Shown in pieces: positions 14,447 to 28,771 of a stretch of DNA of 64,000 nucleotides. A model generated the notes under the pieces. The model searched no databases. It was given only the letters and a program-made list of their open reading frames with translations, and was not told the DNA's origin. The stretch is from Aphis gossypii (taxonomy: Eukaryota > Arthropoda > Insecta > Hemiptera > Aphididae). The stretch is taken from the NCBI RefSeq assembly GCF_020184175.1, contig NC_065531.1:55077213-55141212 (forward strand). The letters run 5' to 3'. The translations under genes were made by a program, and so were the position numbers. The number at the start of each line of letters is the position of its first letter. Positions within the stretch are counted from its first letter, which is position 1.

Positions 14447-14535
14447 TTAAATATTTGTTTTGCTCTGAGTATATGAAAACAAGTTGGATCCCAGATACTG
14501 ATGACTGTGGACATTTACAAGCCTGTAGGTTCTAA
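14447..14535 (+). CDS. Candidate terminal exon, Cys-containing
   Basis: It follows gaactgtcag and reads, after 2 nt, KYLFCSEYMKTSWIP, then a Cys-containing end CGHLQACRF and TAA (14533-14535). The frame is open from 14431. The phase fits a donor leaving one base, as at 10236. Without homology it cannot be separated from a chance frame. Confidence 0.15.
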
Positions 14536-17500
14536 TATTTAATGGGTAATTATGTCCAAAATAAAAAGTACTACAGATTGTCTCCTGATTATTTAGACTA
14601 TTTAGAAAGCCGATTTAGCGCAACACAATATTATCAAACTGAATTTCATAGTATGTAAATTTGATATATATTTTTTAATAGATAGCATTTTTAATATTAT
14701 AAATTTATAATATTCCGATTTTATCATGCGTTAATATATTATCTTTATTACTGTTCGTAGGTATTATTAAATGTTTATCTCGAGCATAATAACTATACAC
14801 AATATTTGACGTGTTAACATTTATACAATCTAATACTGAATTAGTAGGTGAATCAAGGGAAAAAATCAGGACCAACTAGACTAGTTTTTATCTACAATTA
14901 ATACTTAGCTGGTGTAATGTAATGGTCAAAAGGAAACATTACTTCAATAATATAAAAATATAAATATAAATCTGCATTGGCCATTGGGTGATGAAGCAAT
15001 TAAGTGAATTATGCAAGACATTATTTATATTATTGGTAGATATATAATGATTTATACTTTAATGTTCAGGAGACTCTAAATATAATAATATATTATTTTA
15101 CTTAATAATTTATATTTTTAAATATACCTTATGGATTAATTTTCAAAACATTTAATCCAAAAAGTTGAGCGAGATTGATTTAATTTAATATAGGTAATTG
15201 ATGTGTTCAATCATTGATTAAATATGCAGTAGGTATATTTAATTAATGGTACAATATTTAAATACATTATAATGGGTCTTTATAGTTTATTATATTTTCA
15301 TGATTTTTAATGTAGTCGTAAATTCTTTCTCAACAATATTGACTTAAATCTTTAATACAGAAGTTTTATGTATGTCCAAATTTCTGATCATGACGCATAC
15401 AATCATGTTCATCATAATAGTTATATTATTGTTTCAGATAAAGATGAACAAATATTTCAAAATTCTCAAAGATTTATCAACGTAATGGTTATAAATGATT
15501 GACGAATATAAGTTACATAATGTAGGTACCGTATATTATACTCCATGTATAATAATAAACCGCCATGTGTGTAATTTATAAAAGTATAATTCTGTAAACG
15601 CGCTTTGATTTCAACGATTTATTCATTCTGTCTAAATTTTATAACATAATTTAGTTTAACAACTAACAATACGTATAACTTATAAATATTAAAAAAAAAC
15701 TAAAAATTGTTACAATATTGATCATAAATATTACCAATGGTCGAATTGGCAATGTTTTGTACACGTTATTATTATTATTACTTTTAATATCTTATAATCC
15801 AGCATACTGCGTTATAGTAATTATTGCTCAACACGAAATCGGGACGATTATTCCGATGCCTGCACTTCATCGATCTCATTAATGCAATATTATAATTATG
15901 TCACCAATACAGCTGTTTATGGAGATATAGCATCTCCACTAATTGGTATACCGTTACGAAAAGGACGATTTAATAAACAACGCGTTATTATTTATTAACT
16001 ATTGCGCATGTGTTACGATCACTTATATTGTTTATGAAAAAAACGTAATATATCAGTAAATATCAATAATCACTTCGCAAAACTAAAAATAACGTTTTTT
16101 TTTATTTAAATATTTATAAAATGTATAAATGAATATGGTAAAAAATAACAATATAGTTTTGTATAACAAAATATGTTAATTATAATCTAAACATTTTAAA
16201 GGTAATATTTTATAAATGTACAGGTTTTAGCATATTATTCTTTTCTCTTTTTTTCTACATCAATAAACAATAATTAATTCAAATTTATATAATCAATATT
16301 TTTATTTTCAATTGAATTATTCTTTTTAGTTAATTTAATTTATTCTATAATAAATATATACATTTTCATGATTTATAGTTGTAAATGGTATATATCAGGT
16401 AATCTAAAATGCATTTATACATATTAAATTAGGCAACTGAAAATTGCGAGTATTAACTTTTGTCTAATCCACAAGCTAAGTATGTTAGAAATAAATCCTT
16501 TTAATATTTTTACTTATACTTTAATTTCAATTTTTTTTTATATATCTATTTAAATTGTAATGCTTTTTTGAAAAAAATATTTACAAAGCTATATATAAAT
16601 GAAAAACGTTATTATTTAAATTTCTATACCAGTATAAATACTTATTAGTTATTTTAAATGTTAATCTTTACTTGATGAACTTTATGATTCTCGAAAATTT
16701 CTAATATTTTATGAATTATAAAAAGTTTGCTTGGAGTAATTTGTGTTACTATTAAGTCTTGTATAGCATTCGTCATTAATGCGCTATAATAATTGTAGAA
16801 TCTGTCTTATACCTAGTAATTTTTTTATTAAATAAATTCAATTCGGGACATACGTAAACTGTGTTTAAACGACCTTTTTTTGTAAACTGCGTCTGAATTT
16901 TTTTCTATATCAAAAATTTATAATGTGAACGAATTTTTATCCATGTTAAAAAGGTATGATATAACTTTAAGGTATATCTGAGTATTTTGTAAATTATTAA
17001 ATGAAATAAGAGCCCGATGAAGACGCAAAATTTTTACGATTTTCGGATATATATCTATACATATAAGTCGGTAGATGTGAGCTACAAATGCATGTGAGTA
17101 TTTTCATTCCCATTTTAATTCTAGCTTTCATATATAATTTATCCAAATATTTTTATGTTAATAGAAAAGTTAAAAGAAATTCAAATAAAAACGTAAAAAC
17201 CATACATTAAATTAAATAATATTTAATTGAAAAACGCGAAAAAGTTACAAAGTTTAATTAATAAATATATTAAGGTGAAATTCCATTTGATGAATTACTG
17301 TGTAAACCACATATCATTTTTATCTAGGACCTAGGTGCTTATTTAAATTACATTTTAATTTTTAATTGTTTATACTACGTATATATTATATTCATCTTAT
17401 TCTATCTTTACAGTTTACGATATAACACATGTAAGAAAACATTTAAATATTAAAGGAGTTGAAATGAAAATAAACTTAATACTGTAATATTGGTTTAAAA

Positions 17501-18916
17501 AAAAAATGACAAGACGTCGTTTGTAATACACCATATCAGCTCTACAGCTTTAATGATAACCTGAAAACAATAGTGATATTAGATGATTAACAGCTACAGT
17601 GTTACAGTGTACAACTTTAAGGTAATGTTTTTTGTTGTAATAAAATGGTATTTTTATTATTTTATGTATTTTAGTTAAGAAATGTTAAAAAATATTACGA
17701 TAAAAAGGATTAAATTGGTTAAATATTAAAAAAAAAAAAGTAAAATTATTATAACTTTTTTCAACAAGATATGTTAAGTTGATTCATTTACTATATATAT
17801 TTTCATACCAAAGTCGACTAGTTAATAGCCACAATATTTATATTGGCCATTATCATTAGTATTAACAAATTTTGTATACATTTATTGTATAACTTGAACA
17901 TTTTAAATTCTAAATTGCTAAATTGTTAATTTTTAGGTACCAATAATTATTTTCACAAAGATAAATATACTAGATACTACTTCTACCTAGTAAGTACTAC
18001 TTTAATAAGATAAAAGACAATACGATAACATTTGGAGAAGTAACAAGCTGTGAATGTATATAGTCAAGAAAGGTTATCAAAAATTCCACTGTAGAATGAA
18101 ATGCAAAACCAATAAGTGAACCTGTCGGGTAGCTTGGAAAATATGTAATTTTAAAAATGTCACGGATCTCAGCTGTCTTGTAAAAAAAAAAAAATAACTA
18201 TTTATACACATTTTTGAAATATTGTAAATGTTAAATTATTATTAGAAATTAACAATAATTATAGACGTTTTTATTTTTATTATAAATAATAAAAACTAAT
18301 GAATTGAAACGAAAGAATAATTCGGCGTAGGTATTAATTTTTTACTAGGTATAATATTATACAATTTTGAATTCGAGATAAATATCACTAACTAATAGTG
18401 ATTTTAATTAACGCTTACATACAACAAATACAACGAATGCATTTGTACTGCTAAGTATTAACTAATTATTCGTTATAAATGTATTAACGTTAATTATCAG
18501 AAAATAGCGTTAATATTAGATTAATGTTTTTTACCATAACAAACTGATGTAGATAGTTAAATCATATTAATATAATGTAATTATAAGTATTACGTCTTAG
18601 GCAGTTTTCGCATTTCATTTTAAATTTTTGTGAAAATCTATATTTTTATCTTATTAGGTGCAGTATTTTGTTATTTAAATAATTACTACACATATTGTTA
18701 TAGTTAAATCTTTAGTTATTTGTACGTAAACATACAATTCATAATTACGTTTTAACATATTAAATGTATTACAGTTATGTTTTCTGATTTTTTTCGTTAA
18801 GAGATTTTTTATTTTTATTATGCTTAAACTTTAATTAAATTTATTATATTCTAGAGCAAAATAATTGACAGAAACAATGTTAAATGTCACTATAGAAAAA
18901 ATAACTAGTAATTTAA

Positions 18917-18991
18917 GTGTTCTCGCCCACTTCAATATCACCCCTGGGCATTACCAATCCCAATAGTTTCTTAAGTAGGTGGTGAGAACAC
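18917..18991. repeat. Short inverted repeat GTGTTCTC / GAGAACAC
   Basis: GTGTTCTCGCCCAC (18917-18930) faces GTGGTGAGAACAC (18979-18991), enclosing a GC-richer block with CACCCCTGGGC. It could be the ends of a tiny MITE. No target duplication was identified. Confidence 0.3.
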
Positions 18992-20204
18992 AGCTATTGT
19001 CCTTTATATTCGTGAATTTAGGATATTATGGGACCTAATGCTTTTAAAGTAGTATTTAGCTAAACTATTTAGAAATTGTCGATGGGTTTGATAATCACTA
19101 TAAAAGTATAATGTATTTAATTTAATTAAAAAAAAGTTTTATGATTGTTTATTAATCATTAATTTAGTAAAGAATAAATAGAGTATGCTTATATGCTTAT
19201 TTATCTTGAATTTTTTAAACTTCAACTTATTATTTATTCTATTTTGTATAAAATAAATCATCACGATAAATAACATTAATGTCGATAATGATAAATGATA
19301 AAAAATGGACATCAAGAAGTAAGAAGCATGAACTTATTATTAATTGCACACAACATAATTGAAAACGAATTCATGAACAACTTAACAAATATTTATGATT
19401 TTTTTTTTAACTTAGAAACTCAATTTTATGCTTGACGACACACGATAGTACTTCTTAGCCTATAAAATTAAATATTTTAAAAAACCAAACCGAATTTATC
19501 GATTGTAAACTTTGAGTGAAAATTTATAAGTGACTATCCTATAAACTGTTTAACGAAGTCAATTTTTTTTCTTTCGAATAACATGTAAGTTGCACAATTG
19601 TACTCCATTGGTGAAAATATACTAACGATACATCATTTGAGAAAAATACGATTAGCGAATCGTCCGAATCCTAATAGTAAGTTCTCAACAATTTGAACTA
19701 TATCAGCTCCATTTCGAAATTAGACGAAAATATCTGTGTCTGCAACTAATTATAACATATTTTTTTTAAAAATTACTGTAAAAGAAAATAATGTTTTTTG
19801 TGTTATTTGGATGAGTTTGTTGTGTATTTTAAAGCAAATCAAAAATATACATACGCATTATCATATAGAATATGGTAGGTAATATTATTGTTTATTATTT
19901 TTGAGAAATGAAAATTATGATATAAATTATAAATAATATAACAAATAGTTAAAAATATACAAAAATTATTATTCAAATATGGTTGTTAATAACATAAATG
20001 ACTAGTAAAATCAGTGAAATTGTTTTACCTAAACTGTAGTTTGCTGATTATCGATGAAATTTTGAATACGGACTTTGCGGCAGTTATATGAAATATAGGG
20101 ACAGTACCTTAAGCCAATTATATTGTTACGGAATCTCGAAGAACACCATTGAATGAAAAAAAAAAAATAAAATAAAATTTTTTAATAATAATTTCCTATC
20201 AATT

Positions 20205-20311
20205 AAAAACACATGTTAGATCCATGATCACTACTGGGAATTATTATTATTTATTAAGAATAAAAAAAAAATAAATAAATAATTCCCAGTAGTCATCTAA
20301 CATGTGTTTTT
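20205..20311. repeat. Foldback element with near-perfect arms
   Basis: AAAAACACATGTTAGA (20205-20220) pairs perfectly with TCTAACATGTGTTTTT (20296-20311). The pairing continues inward through CTACTGGGAATTATT and its complement, with a 9-nt insertion in the left arm. The loop is A/T-rich. It could fold into a stem of about 38 bp and looks like a small MITE. Confidence 0.7.
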
Positions 20312-20834
20312 GACGGTGGAAGTTATTTTTCTTCGATGACATAAAAATATAATAATGTTATCAGTCTTTGTATTGTATTTCTTATAATATCTAGACCATA
20401 ATTCGTAAGAATTTCTATAAATAGCCTTAAGCACTCGCGGAATAATCATTATCATCAAAATGGGTTATTAAATGGTCATAATATTATTTTATATAAAGAA
20501 CCATTGGAATCACATACCTAACATAAAGCTATGCCGCGTCCTCATCAACACCTCTGATGAATTTATCATAATTTTAATGTATGTATATATATATAAAAAA
20601 TGAATTATCTTTACATGTTTTACTAATGCAATAAGAAATATAGCTATAATAAATGATATTATGGTATACAACCGAAAGACATGTCTGTGTGTAATCCAGT
20701 AATTGTCGACACTACAGCAGACGCATAATAATTAAGGGTTTGAGCATTCGACCAGCTCAGTTCCTTGCGGTGTATAATAATAAGTAATAGGTAATTATAT
20801 TCGTTATTCTATCTTTAAAAAAAGTTATTACGTA

Positions 20835-21560
20835 CTTATGTTTCCTCTTGAAAATTTAAAACAAGATTCATCACATACTGAAACTATAAAATCTAAAAAT
20901 ATATAAAGAAAATCATTATTAATAGACAAGTTCAAATTTTAATGAAATTACTTATTTAAATGATGTGTCAATGTAAATTAAATTGTTATGATTTAAAAAT
21001 ATTATTCATAGGAATTTAAAACGTTTATGTTTTATATTATATTATTATGAATCTTACTATACGCAATGAATTTTTTGATTCATTTTAAGATATTATCCGT
21101 ATTATGATATTTACAGATGAAATTTATAAATTGTATTCTAAGTAATTATTTAGGTTGATATAATAATACAGTACAAATATACATATATATTATTATAATA
21201 ATTAAATATAAATTACATAAAAAAAATATAACGTAATATTTTCAGAAAAAAAAATGTTAATCTACTGTAATATTTACTTTTTATCCATTTTTGAACCTGC
21301 TTTCGCATTTCCCTCGCGTCTGTAATACCTACTAAAAGTGAAATAAATGACTTAATATATCAAAAAACATATTATTATGAAACACACCAGATAACATATA
21401 GATTGAAAACCGTCTCCACAATTCTACATAGAAACATTAATATATCATTGAATTCAAATTTAACCTGCCCATAATAGTGAAACGTTCGACACTTAAATAA
21501 TGTATAATTATTATAGTAGAGCGATACTGACTTACCCACCTTTTTTTAAATTTTTTTTAT
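20835..21560 (+). repeat. Dispersed repeat A, long copy
   Basis: It aligns along its length with 47600-48285. Shared blocks in order are ACTGAAAC.ATAAAATCTAAA, GAAATTACTTATTTAAA, TTATTCAT.GGAA.TTAAAA, ATATTTTCAGAAAAAA, ATTGAATTCAAATTTAAC and a final GAGCGATACTG. There is no clear terminal inverted repeat or target duplication, and no open frame of note. Confidence 0.75.
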
Positions 21561-24548
21561 GGAACATTTTACTGTTTTAAAAAATAAAGGCAAGTTTGAG
21601 ATCCGCAATAATTAATATCTATTAGAACTTAACTAGGTAATAACTAATAATAATCAGTGGTTTAATAAACTTGTTATAGTAAGTGAAAGAATAAAATAAA
21701 TTAAATACATAATTACTTGATAGATGAAGTTGTTGTAATAAAAGATCATTATCTAATAAAACATCTTCATCTGATATCCATCAAATATCATACGTTATAA
21801 TATTGTATTCACCATCCTAATTTACATGTATAAAGATAAAGATAAAGATAATTATATTCAACAAAATAAGTAGTAAAAATAGTAAAATATTAGAAATTTT
21901 GAATTCATTACCAAATAAAACAGAAATAGTTTTTTTTTATACTTACATAAATTTACTAACAGTGAATCATAGGTTTAAAAAAAAAATTAAATACATTTTA
22001 AATGAATTATAATAATGATAAATTTCAAAGTTAGGATATTGTGAAAAAAAAGAATTTATGTTATTTGTTATTTTTTACTTTTTTGTTTTCTGTAATTTAT
22101 CATATATTATGTTCAATATTTCATTAATTTTTTTTTTTAGATTCAATTATATCAAATAATAAAAATACTTATATTGTGTCAATTTATAACATTATGACAC
22201 TTTTACTAACTATCGACCAAGACGATGCGCCAAAACGTATTGTACATTCACATCACAATTATATATTTCTATCATATTATTGTACGCGTGGAATTAAAAA
22301 TCACACTTAGAACTTTTTGTTTTCAATAAAATTTTTTTGACTTAGATAGAACATTTTTGTTCGAACATTAAATAAATTAAATTCTAGCAGTTCAATAATG
22401 TAATTTTGAAGCTGTATAAAACTTATTTGCACTGAATAACTTTTTTGATTCTTAACGTATTAAACTCCTACCTAGCTAAAAAAAGTGCGGTAAAACGCAT
22501 AGCCTAAATAAAAAAAAGTGAATTTTGTATTTATTATTATGTAAATATTTTTTAAATAATAAAAAAAAATCTTACGATTATTAAATTAATATTATTTTTA
22601 TAAATTTGATTGTTTTGTAAAGTCGACTTATTTGTTTTATATACAGTTACTATTTACAAGATTTGTATTTTTGTTTTAAAATATTGTTTAAAGATTTGTC
22701 ATCAAGATATTTATATTATGTTTATATACAAGACTTTTTAAAGTCAATATTAACACGCTCTCTAAATAAAATAAAATAAAAATTAACATCATTTATAATA
22801 TATACAATTTAGTTTTAAAACTTAAATTATTTTCCTTGCTGCTTACATACTCAAATTTGAAAAAACAATTTTAGTCAAACGTAATGACTCCTTTTAAATT
22901 ATATATTTTATGGATAGTGTAAATATTTGTCATTATTTTTCAGACATATTTTTCATTAAATATCTGTATTTTTAAATTCGAAGTAGAATGAAAATCGTAC
23001 AGATATTACAATGATGTTTTTCTTTAGTAGACATTAGAAAATACTTTAGTCTTTAATTTCAAGGATAGTTTTTAGTGAAAATTGAATCTACTTATCTTTT
23101 TCAAAAGTAAAAATTAAAAAAAAAACAAGTATATTATTAAGTTGCTATTGAAAGGAATACACATAGATAACTTAATAGTCAATTTATCAATACCGTCGTT
23201 TTTTGTAAAAGTACAATTAATTTTCATTGAATTCAAATTTAGCGAATCCATTTCAGTAATTTATTCAATGACTATAGGTACTCATAAAATTTACAAATTA
23301 TTATACAATGTAAAACGATTTCCCTTGTTTTTCCCCCAATATTTTTAAAACGTACTAACTAGATTCAATTTATAACCAGAAAATATCCTCAAAATTGAAT
23401 ATTGAAGACATTTTACTACTCTAAAAGGCGACGTCAGATACACACACACATGTTGTATACAAACAAATCATTGTAAAACCACTAAAATAATAAGTGTACG
23501 CTGTATTTCTTGTACTGACAACAAATCTATTAAAAAATAAACCTGTCAAAAAACAATAAAAAGCGTATTCCAGTTAAAAAATAATGTTATTTAATAAATT
23601 AAATAGGTACATACCTATTTTAACATGCAAATTTAGAGTGTATGTATTATGTATCTTATACTCGTTATTTGTTTTACTCATCATGACATAAAGATACACA
23701 ATGTATATTATTATCATTGTATAATTAATTCCATATTTACAGTGAAATCCGAGATACAAAACTATAAATTGTATTTTGTATAATTGATAACTGCATTTAA
23801 TCTGTCTTAATTTTTATATTATATTCGTCTATAATACAGACAAATATAAGTGCATTTTAATTTAATATGTGACCGCTTTTATCAATACTTGAAAATGTAT
23901 TCAATATAATAGAGGGATTTAGATATTATTTTGCGATAAGAAATTAATGTACGCACATTGGCGAACGTGATTGAATACGTTATCCGAAAGTCCAATATTT
24001 ACACCGATAAAAAGCACTTACCTTGTACGTATATTATCATAATACGAGATATTATTGTATATCGTATTTAATGTATATAAATATGGTATATATTATATAT
24101 TTATATCACACAATATATTATAAAATCTATATATTTGTCATACTTATATAATAAGGGATGTATCGCAACAACAGATATATTTATTTTTTTATAAAAAATA
24201 AAAATGCACTATTGTAGCTGTTTGAAGTTTAATAATTAATATGTATAGTATAGGAGCTTTAACGGTGTAAGGGTGTACAATATATTAAATTTAATCGAAA
24301 TCATACAATCGTTGCAGTTACCTGGAATATTGAACGTGTTGAAACCATGTTAGATTATAAATATTAATTGTATTATACGATGACAATATACTATTACCGT
24401 AATCGCTGATGGTTAATCGAAAATACAAGTTCTTTGTTCCTATATAGAAGAGGAATGAGATTATTACTGTTGTAATTGGCATATTGTCACATTGTTCTAT
24501 ATTAAAAAAAAAAGTATATTATATTATATTCTTCATAATAATTAATAG

Positions 24549-24862
24549 TAGTGGTGACTGGTGGGCATGAAATCCGAGTATTGGAATTATTCAAATTCGT
24601 ATTTGAATAAAATTCTTATCAAGATTTTCTGAATTATCCAGATTTATAGATTGAATTTGTTTGCCTAATTCAAGCTCAAGGTAACACTAATAGTCAAATA
24701 GTGTCAAACATAAGATATATTATATTTTCAATAGTTTGTAGAAATTAAATTTGTTAGAATGTAAGAATAAGTGATTGAACAGCAAAAATGAGTTTGGTTT
24801 CTAAATTATTCATATAATCCGTAAAATCTGGATTTTTTAAGTTTGAAATTAGCCCATCACTA
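24549..24862. mobile_element. hAT-like MITE with 8-bp target duplication
   Basis: The left end is TAGTGGTGACTGGTGGGC and the right end, reverse complemented, is TAGTGATGGGCTAATTTC; the shared core is TAGTG..TGGGC. The flanking octamers are ATTAATAG (24541-24548) and ATAAATAG (24863-24870), 7 of 8 identical, which fits the 8-bp duplication of hAT elements. The element is 314 bp and has no coding capacity. The left end seems to carry a small insertion. Confidence 0.6.
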
Positions 24863-24870
24863 ATAAATAG

Positions 24871-27754
24871 TGAGTTATACTAGGTGATAATAGTTACTTA
24901 CTGGTCAAACTTAGAAGATATAAATTATATCTATATATAAATATAAATATATATGTATAAATTGCATGATTTATAGAAATTTGAATTTTTTAAATATTTG
25001 CATCAATTTTACAATATCTACTGAATATTGAAAAAAAATATAAAATATTTAATTGACACTTTCAATAATATATAATAATAAATATAAATTTTGAATTTAG
25101 TTAAGCTAAAAAAATACTATATTTAGGTTGGATACAACTGCTGTTACTTTCTGATATTTTTAATGATTTTTTAAAATATTAATTAGTAATAGAGTTATTA
25201 GATAATCAATCGCTGTGCTGATATTTTCCAGCTATATGTTATATTTTATTACCTATTTAGTCAATTTTTGCCGATATGTTGGGAAATTCTTTTATCGTTA
25301 AGTTAAAAGATAGATCAGTATAATAAATTCTTAAATTCATTTATAAATATACTTTTTTTTCTAATTAGGTATGTAAAAATACTAATTCGGTTTTAGAATT
25401 ATCATTCCAAAAAAAAAAAAAAAAAATAAAAAAAAAAAAAAGGAAATTGAATTCCTTCTATTTTGTAATAAAATAGGTACTATATTAAATATTAACATTA
25501 CTTTATAAAATATTGCTTTCGACACAGCGTAGCTACTAGTTCAAACGTGTTGTCTAGATACTCATAACAGTATTATATATCTATCAATAAATGCCTATAT
25601 TCCGACGAATACAATTGTGACACGATATATTCTTAGTTCTTACACGCATTATGTGTATACAAGTGAAATGTATGGGTAATAGGTATGTACATAATAATAT
25701 ATTCAAGAGAATCAATCACCCTTTTTAGGTTCTCCTGTCACGTCCGTCGATCCTGATCTTTGACGTTTCACGCACGTAAAAAACAACGAGTAAAATTAAA
25801 TGATAATGATAAAAAAAAAAACAATAATAAAAAAAAACCGTTTAGAAGATAAATTGTTGGCAAATAAAGTGTGCACCATCACGTGTCGACGTACGCCAGA
25901 AAATCGTTTTGAACCAAAAAAAGTGACGCAAATACCTATTTTATATTATTATGCAAATGTACAGAACGCTACTTCATTAAGTATGATCCGTGGGAAACCG
26001 AAAAAAATGTATGAGCAATACACACTATAATTATAGTTATTGTAGAAGTCCAAGAATGTTGTAAATGTGTAACGATGAAAAATTATGTATTTTATATTTT
26101 AATAATTGTAGTAATTGAAGTTTTTTCGTTAATGTGCTTTTGACCATAGAACGATCGTATGCATAGTTTAAAATATTATTATTTATTGTAAGTTATAATA
26201 TAGTATAAAATATTTTATATTTTATTTGAGTTTTTTCCTATTTATGCATTTTGTTTATAATTTTAATTTTATTATCCTTTATAATATATATTATAAACAA
26301 TAAATAAGATAAATAACAATTTGTTAGTCGCAACGTGAAAACTGTATTAAAATTTTGCAAATAATAATTAAAAATATATAGGTAGGTACTCTATAGGTTT
26401 AATGTTTTGAAACTACAGCGCTCTAGTATAGGTATATACCTAACATGGCTACCATCGTAAATCTTAATTGACTACATAGTTTTTTTTTAATTAACTGAAA
26501 ATATAAGCAGACAATGGTTGTTCCGCTGGAACAGATTAAAGTAAAATATGCATATTTATTGTTTATATTTATATACCTATTGCAAAGTATCTCCGCTCAC
26601 TTATTAATATTATATGTTCATTGTCTTCTTTTTGTTTGATTCTTTTGAAAATTAATATTATAGTTTACATATATATGTATCGTTATATTGTAGTTATACA
26701 GATATAACTATATACATATATTATATGTATACGTGTCATAACTACATGGTAGGTGCCTATTTGTAGTGTGTTCATTTGCGAAAGCTTTTAGAAAAAATAT
26801 CACGTCATGTAAATGAATACGTGAATAAATACAACACACGGTTTGTTTGTATACAGATTTAAAAGTTTGTACCAATTTTTTCTTTTAAATAAATAACAAA
26901 ACGTGAAGCGAACCAAAAAAAAAAAAAAACTGTAATAGAAATGTAAAGAACTGCGTGTTGTCAATTAACAATTTACCTACGCTTTTTCTAAGAAAAAAAA
27001 ACATTTTTTGATATCTGGTCCGGCCCACTTAGAGATATTTCCAATTTAAAATTTGTGTGTACTAATTGATCCCTTGGCTTTAAAAATCAATAACCTTATC
27101 TAACAATTCAATAAATATATTATATTATCATACTATATAAATACCAGGTAATTATAACAAATAGAAATTGTGATTAGAAATAAAGCTGAGAAACAGATCA
27201 ATATGCAATAAACAATACCAATAGGGGAATATCTATCTTTGTAATCGCTAGTCGACGATATACGTTGACATATAGGTGACTGACACATACCTACAGTATT
27301 ATTGTGTTAACCGATGGAATACTGAATACTATAAAGTTCCAGAAAACGAATCAAGAAAAATATTACATTCATGTAAGAATCTTTTTCAATTATGTATGCT
27401 AGCTAAAGAGTGAACCTCTATTATGCATCTATTACAGTCAGGCGCATTGTCTTCAACTAGTAAAAATTTTAAATAGACCAAAAATAAATCTACATACCAA
27501 CATCTGTATGAAACGAGTGTTTTAGTCTTAATTAGCCTTTTGAAAATGCTAACTGATTTCTAATTTGAAAAGTTGAAATAAATGTATAAACTAATTTAAT
27601 GTAGGCTAATGTGTAGTTGATAATCAAAAAAATAAAAATAAAAATAATGTCTATAACTGTATTATAAACTATAATACATAGATTTAAACAATAATCGTTT
27701 TTTGAACGGTTCTCGATAAACGCCGAAATTAAAAACTATTATAATTTATATACA
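24871..27754. other. AT-rich stretch with a GC-richer pocket near 25.7-26.0 kb
   Basis: The pocket at about 25730-26010 contains an E-box CACGTG near 25880 and several ACGT words. A 76-codon frame there (25800-26030) is dominated by Lys and Ile runs. No gene is called. A fragment near 27020 (GGTCCGGCCCACTTAGAG) stands out as possible transposon debris. Confidence 0.5.
25409..25441. repeat. Poly(A) run, A18-T-A14
   Basis: A long A tract broken by one T. It could be the tail of a retroelement, but no element body was recognised upstream. Confidence 0.9.
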
Positions 27755-28771
27755 TCTATACTATAAAAGCAAGTACTAATTTTTTTTCACACATAAAAAT
27801 CCACACCGTTCAACGTATCATCACAATTTTTTTTAATATTGTGCTTAATAGTTTTCTGGAGGTTTAAGTACCACTTATGTTAGTTAAGGTGTCCAATATT
27901 TTAACATTTTCAGATTTTTATAGAAATATATTATTTGTATCAAAACACACTATTTGGAGTGAAGACGAAACATTTCTAAGCGTGTTCCTTTATAGGAACT
28001 GTTATTATTAATAGTTTATATTATTTATTTCAAAAATGGAACATAATAAGTTACACAAAATAATTTTTGTGTCTCTCCTGTAAAATTCCAATTTCGACGT
28101 ATATGTATATTATATTAAACGTTAAAATGATTCTTTAAAGCGTACCTTTATTTAGAAATCGCCCATTAACCACCTCAGAATGTCTATATAGAATCGACGA
28201 TGAATCAATTATTATTATTGTCGACGTGTATGAGATGTTACATCGGCTCGTTGGTGATTTGAACGGTTCTGCGAGGTTCGAAGTGTATATCACTACGTTC
28301 TAACTACGACTGAAATACTTAATCTTGAGACTCGAGTAGTAAAGATATGGTAAAACGTATCCGATAATAATAATATCCAATAGAAAAGTAGTATAGTAAT
28401 CTACAGCTCGCTGGTTGGCTGTATGATGCGAAGACCCACAGAATGCTATGCCCAATGGTGTTGTTTAATAATCATTATTATTGTTATTCATTTAATAATA
28501 TAATAATAATAATATATTATATAATATATTTTCTGTGCGTAAGAATAATGATATTAATGTGAGATAAAATTGTTTTTATTATTTATATTCTATAAGTATA
28601 TTTCTGAAAATTTATAAACACCTGAAATTATTATTATTTTGCGTAGGTATAATTGTATAAGGTATGTACACTTTATAATATTTTATGATCGAAATAACTA
28701 TAAGACAAAGAAACAGCACCACAATTTGCAAACAATTATTCACGGAGGCGGAGCACGCGGGTGACAGCTAG
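27755..28771 (+). mobile_element. Non-autonomous Helitron, copy 2 (best-preserved ends)
   Basis: It begins A|TCTATACTATAAAAGCAAG and ends GGTGACAGCTAG|T, with a GC-rich subterminal stretch (CGGAGGCGGAGCACGC) that forms the expected short stem next to the 3' end. It is 1017 bp and inserted between A and T. It shares sequence along its length with 12414-13402 (reversed) and 56459-57383. It contains AT-rich internal inverted segments but no Rep/helicase coding sequence. Confidence 0.9.

Larger units (their letters stand above)
14536..24540. other. Gene-poor AT-rich stretch
   Basis: About 10 kb with only the foldback at 20.2 kb, the small inverted repeat at 18.9 kb and a long repeat A copy (20.8-21.6 kb). 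Repeat A's hallmark word also appears alone near 23227. No exon was recognised. Confidence 0.6.

Noticed and set aside
23975..24030. Strong minus-strand donor CAAG|gtaagtg
   Set aside because: The sequence before it is AT-rich with no coding character or acceptor.
25800..26030. 76-codon Lys-rich frame
   Set aside because: Begins with A-run-derived lysines. No domain, and the region looks regulatory or neutral.
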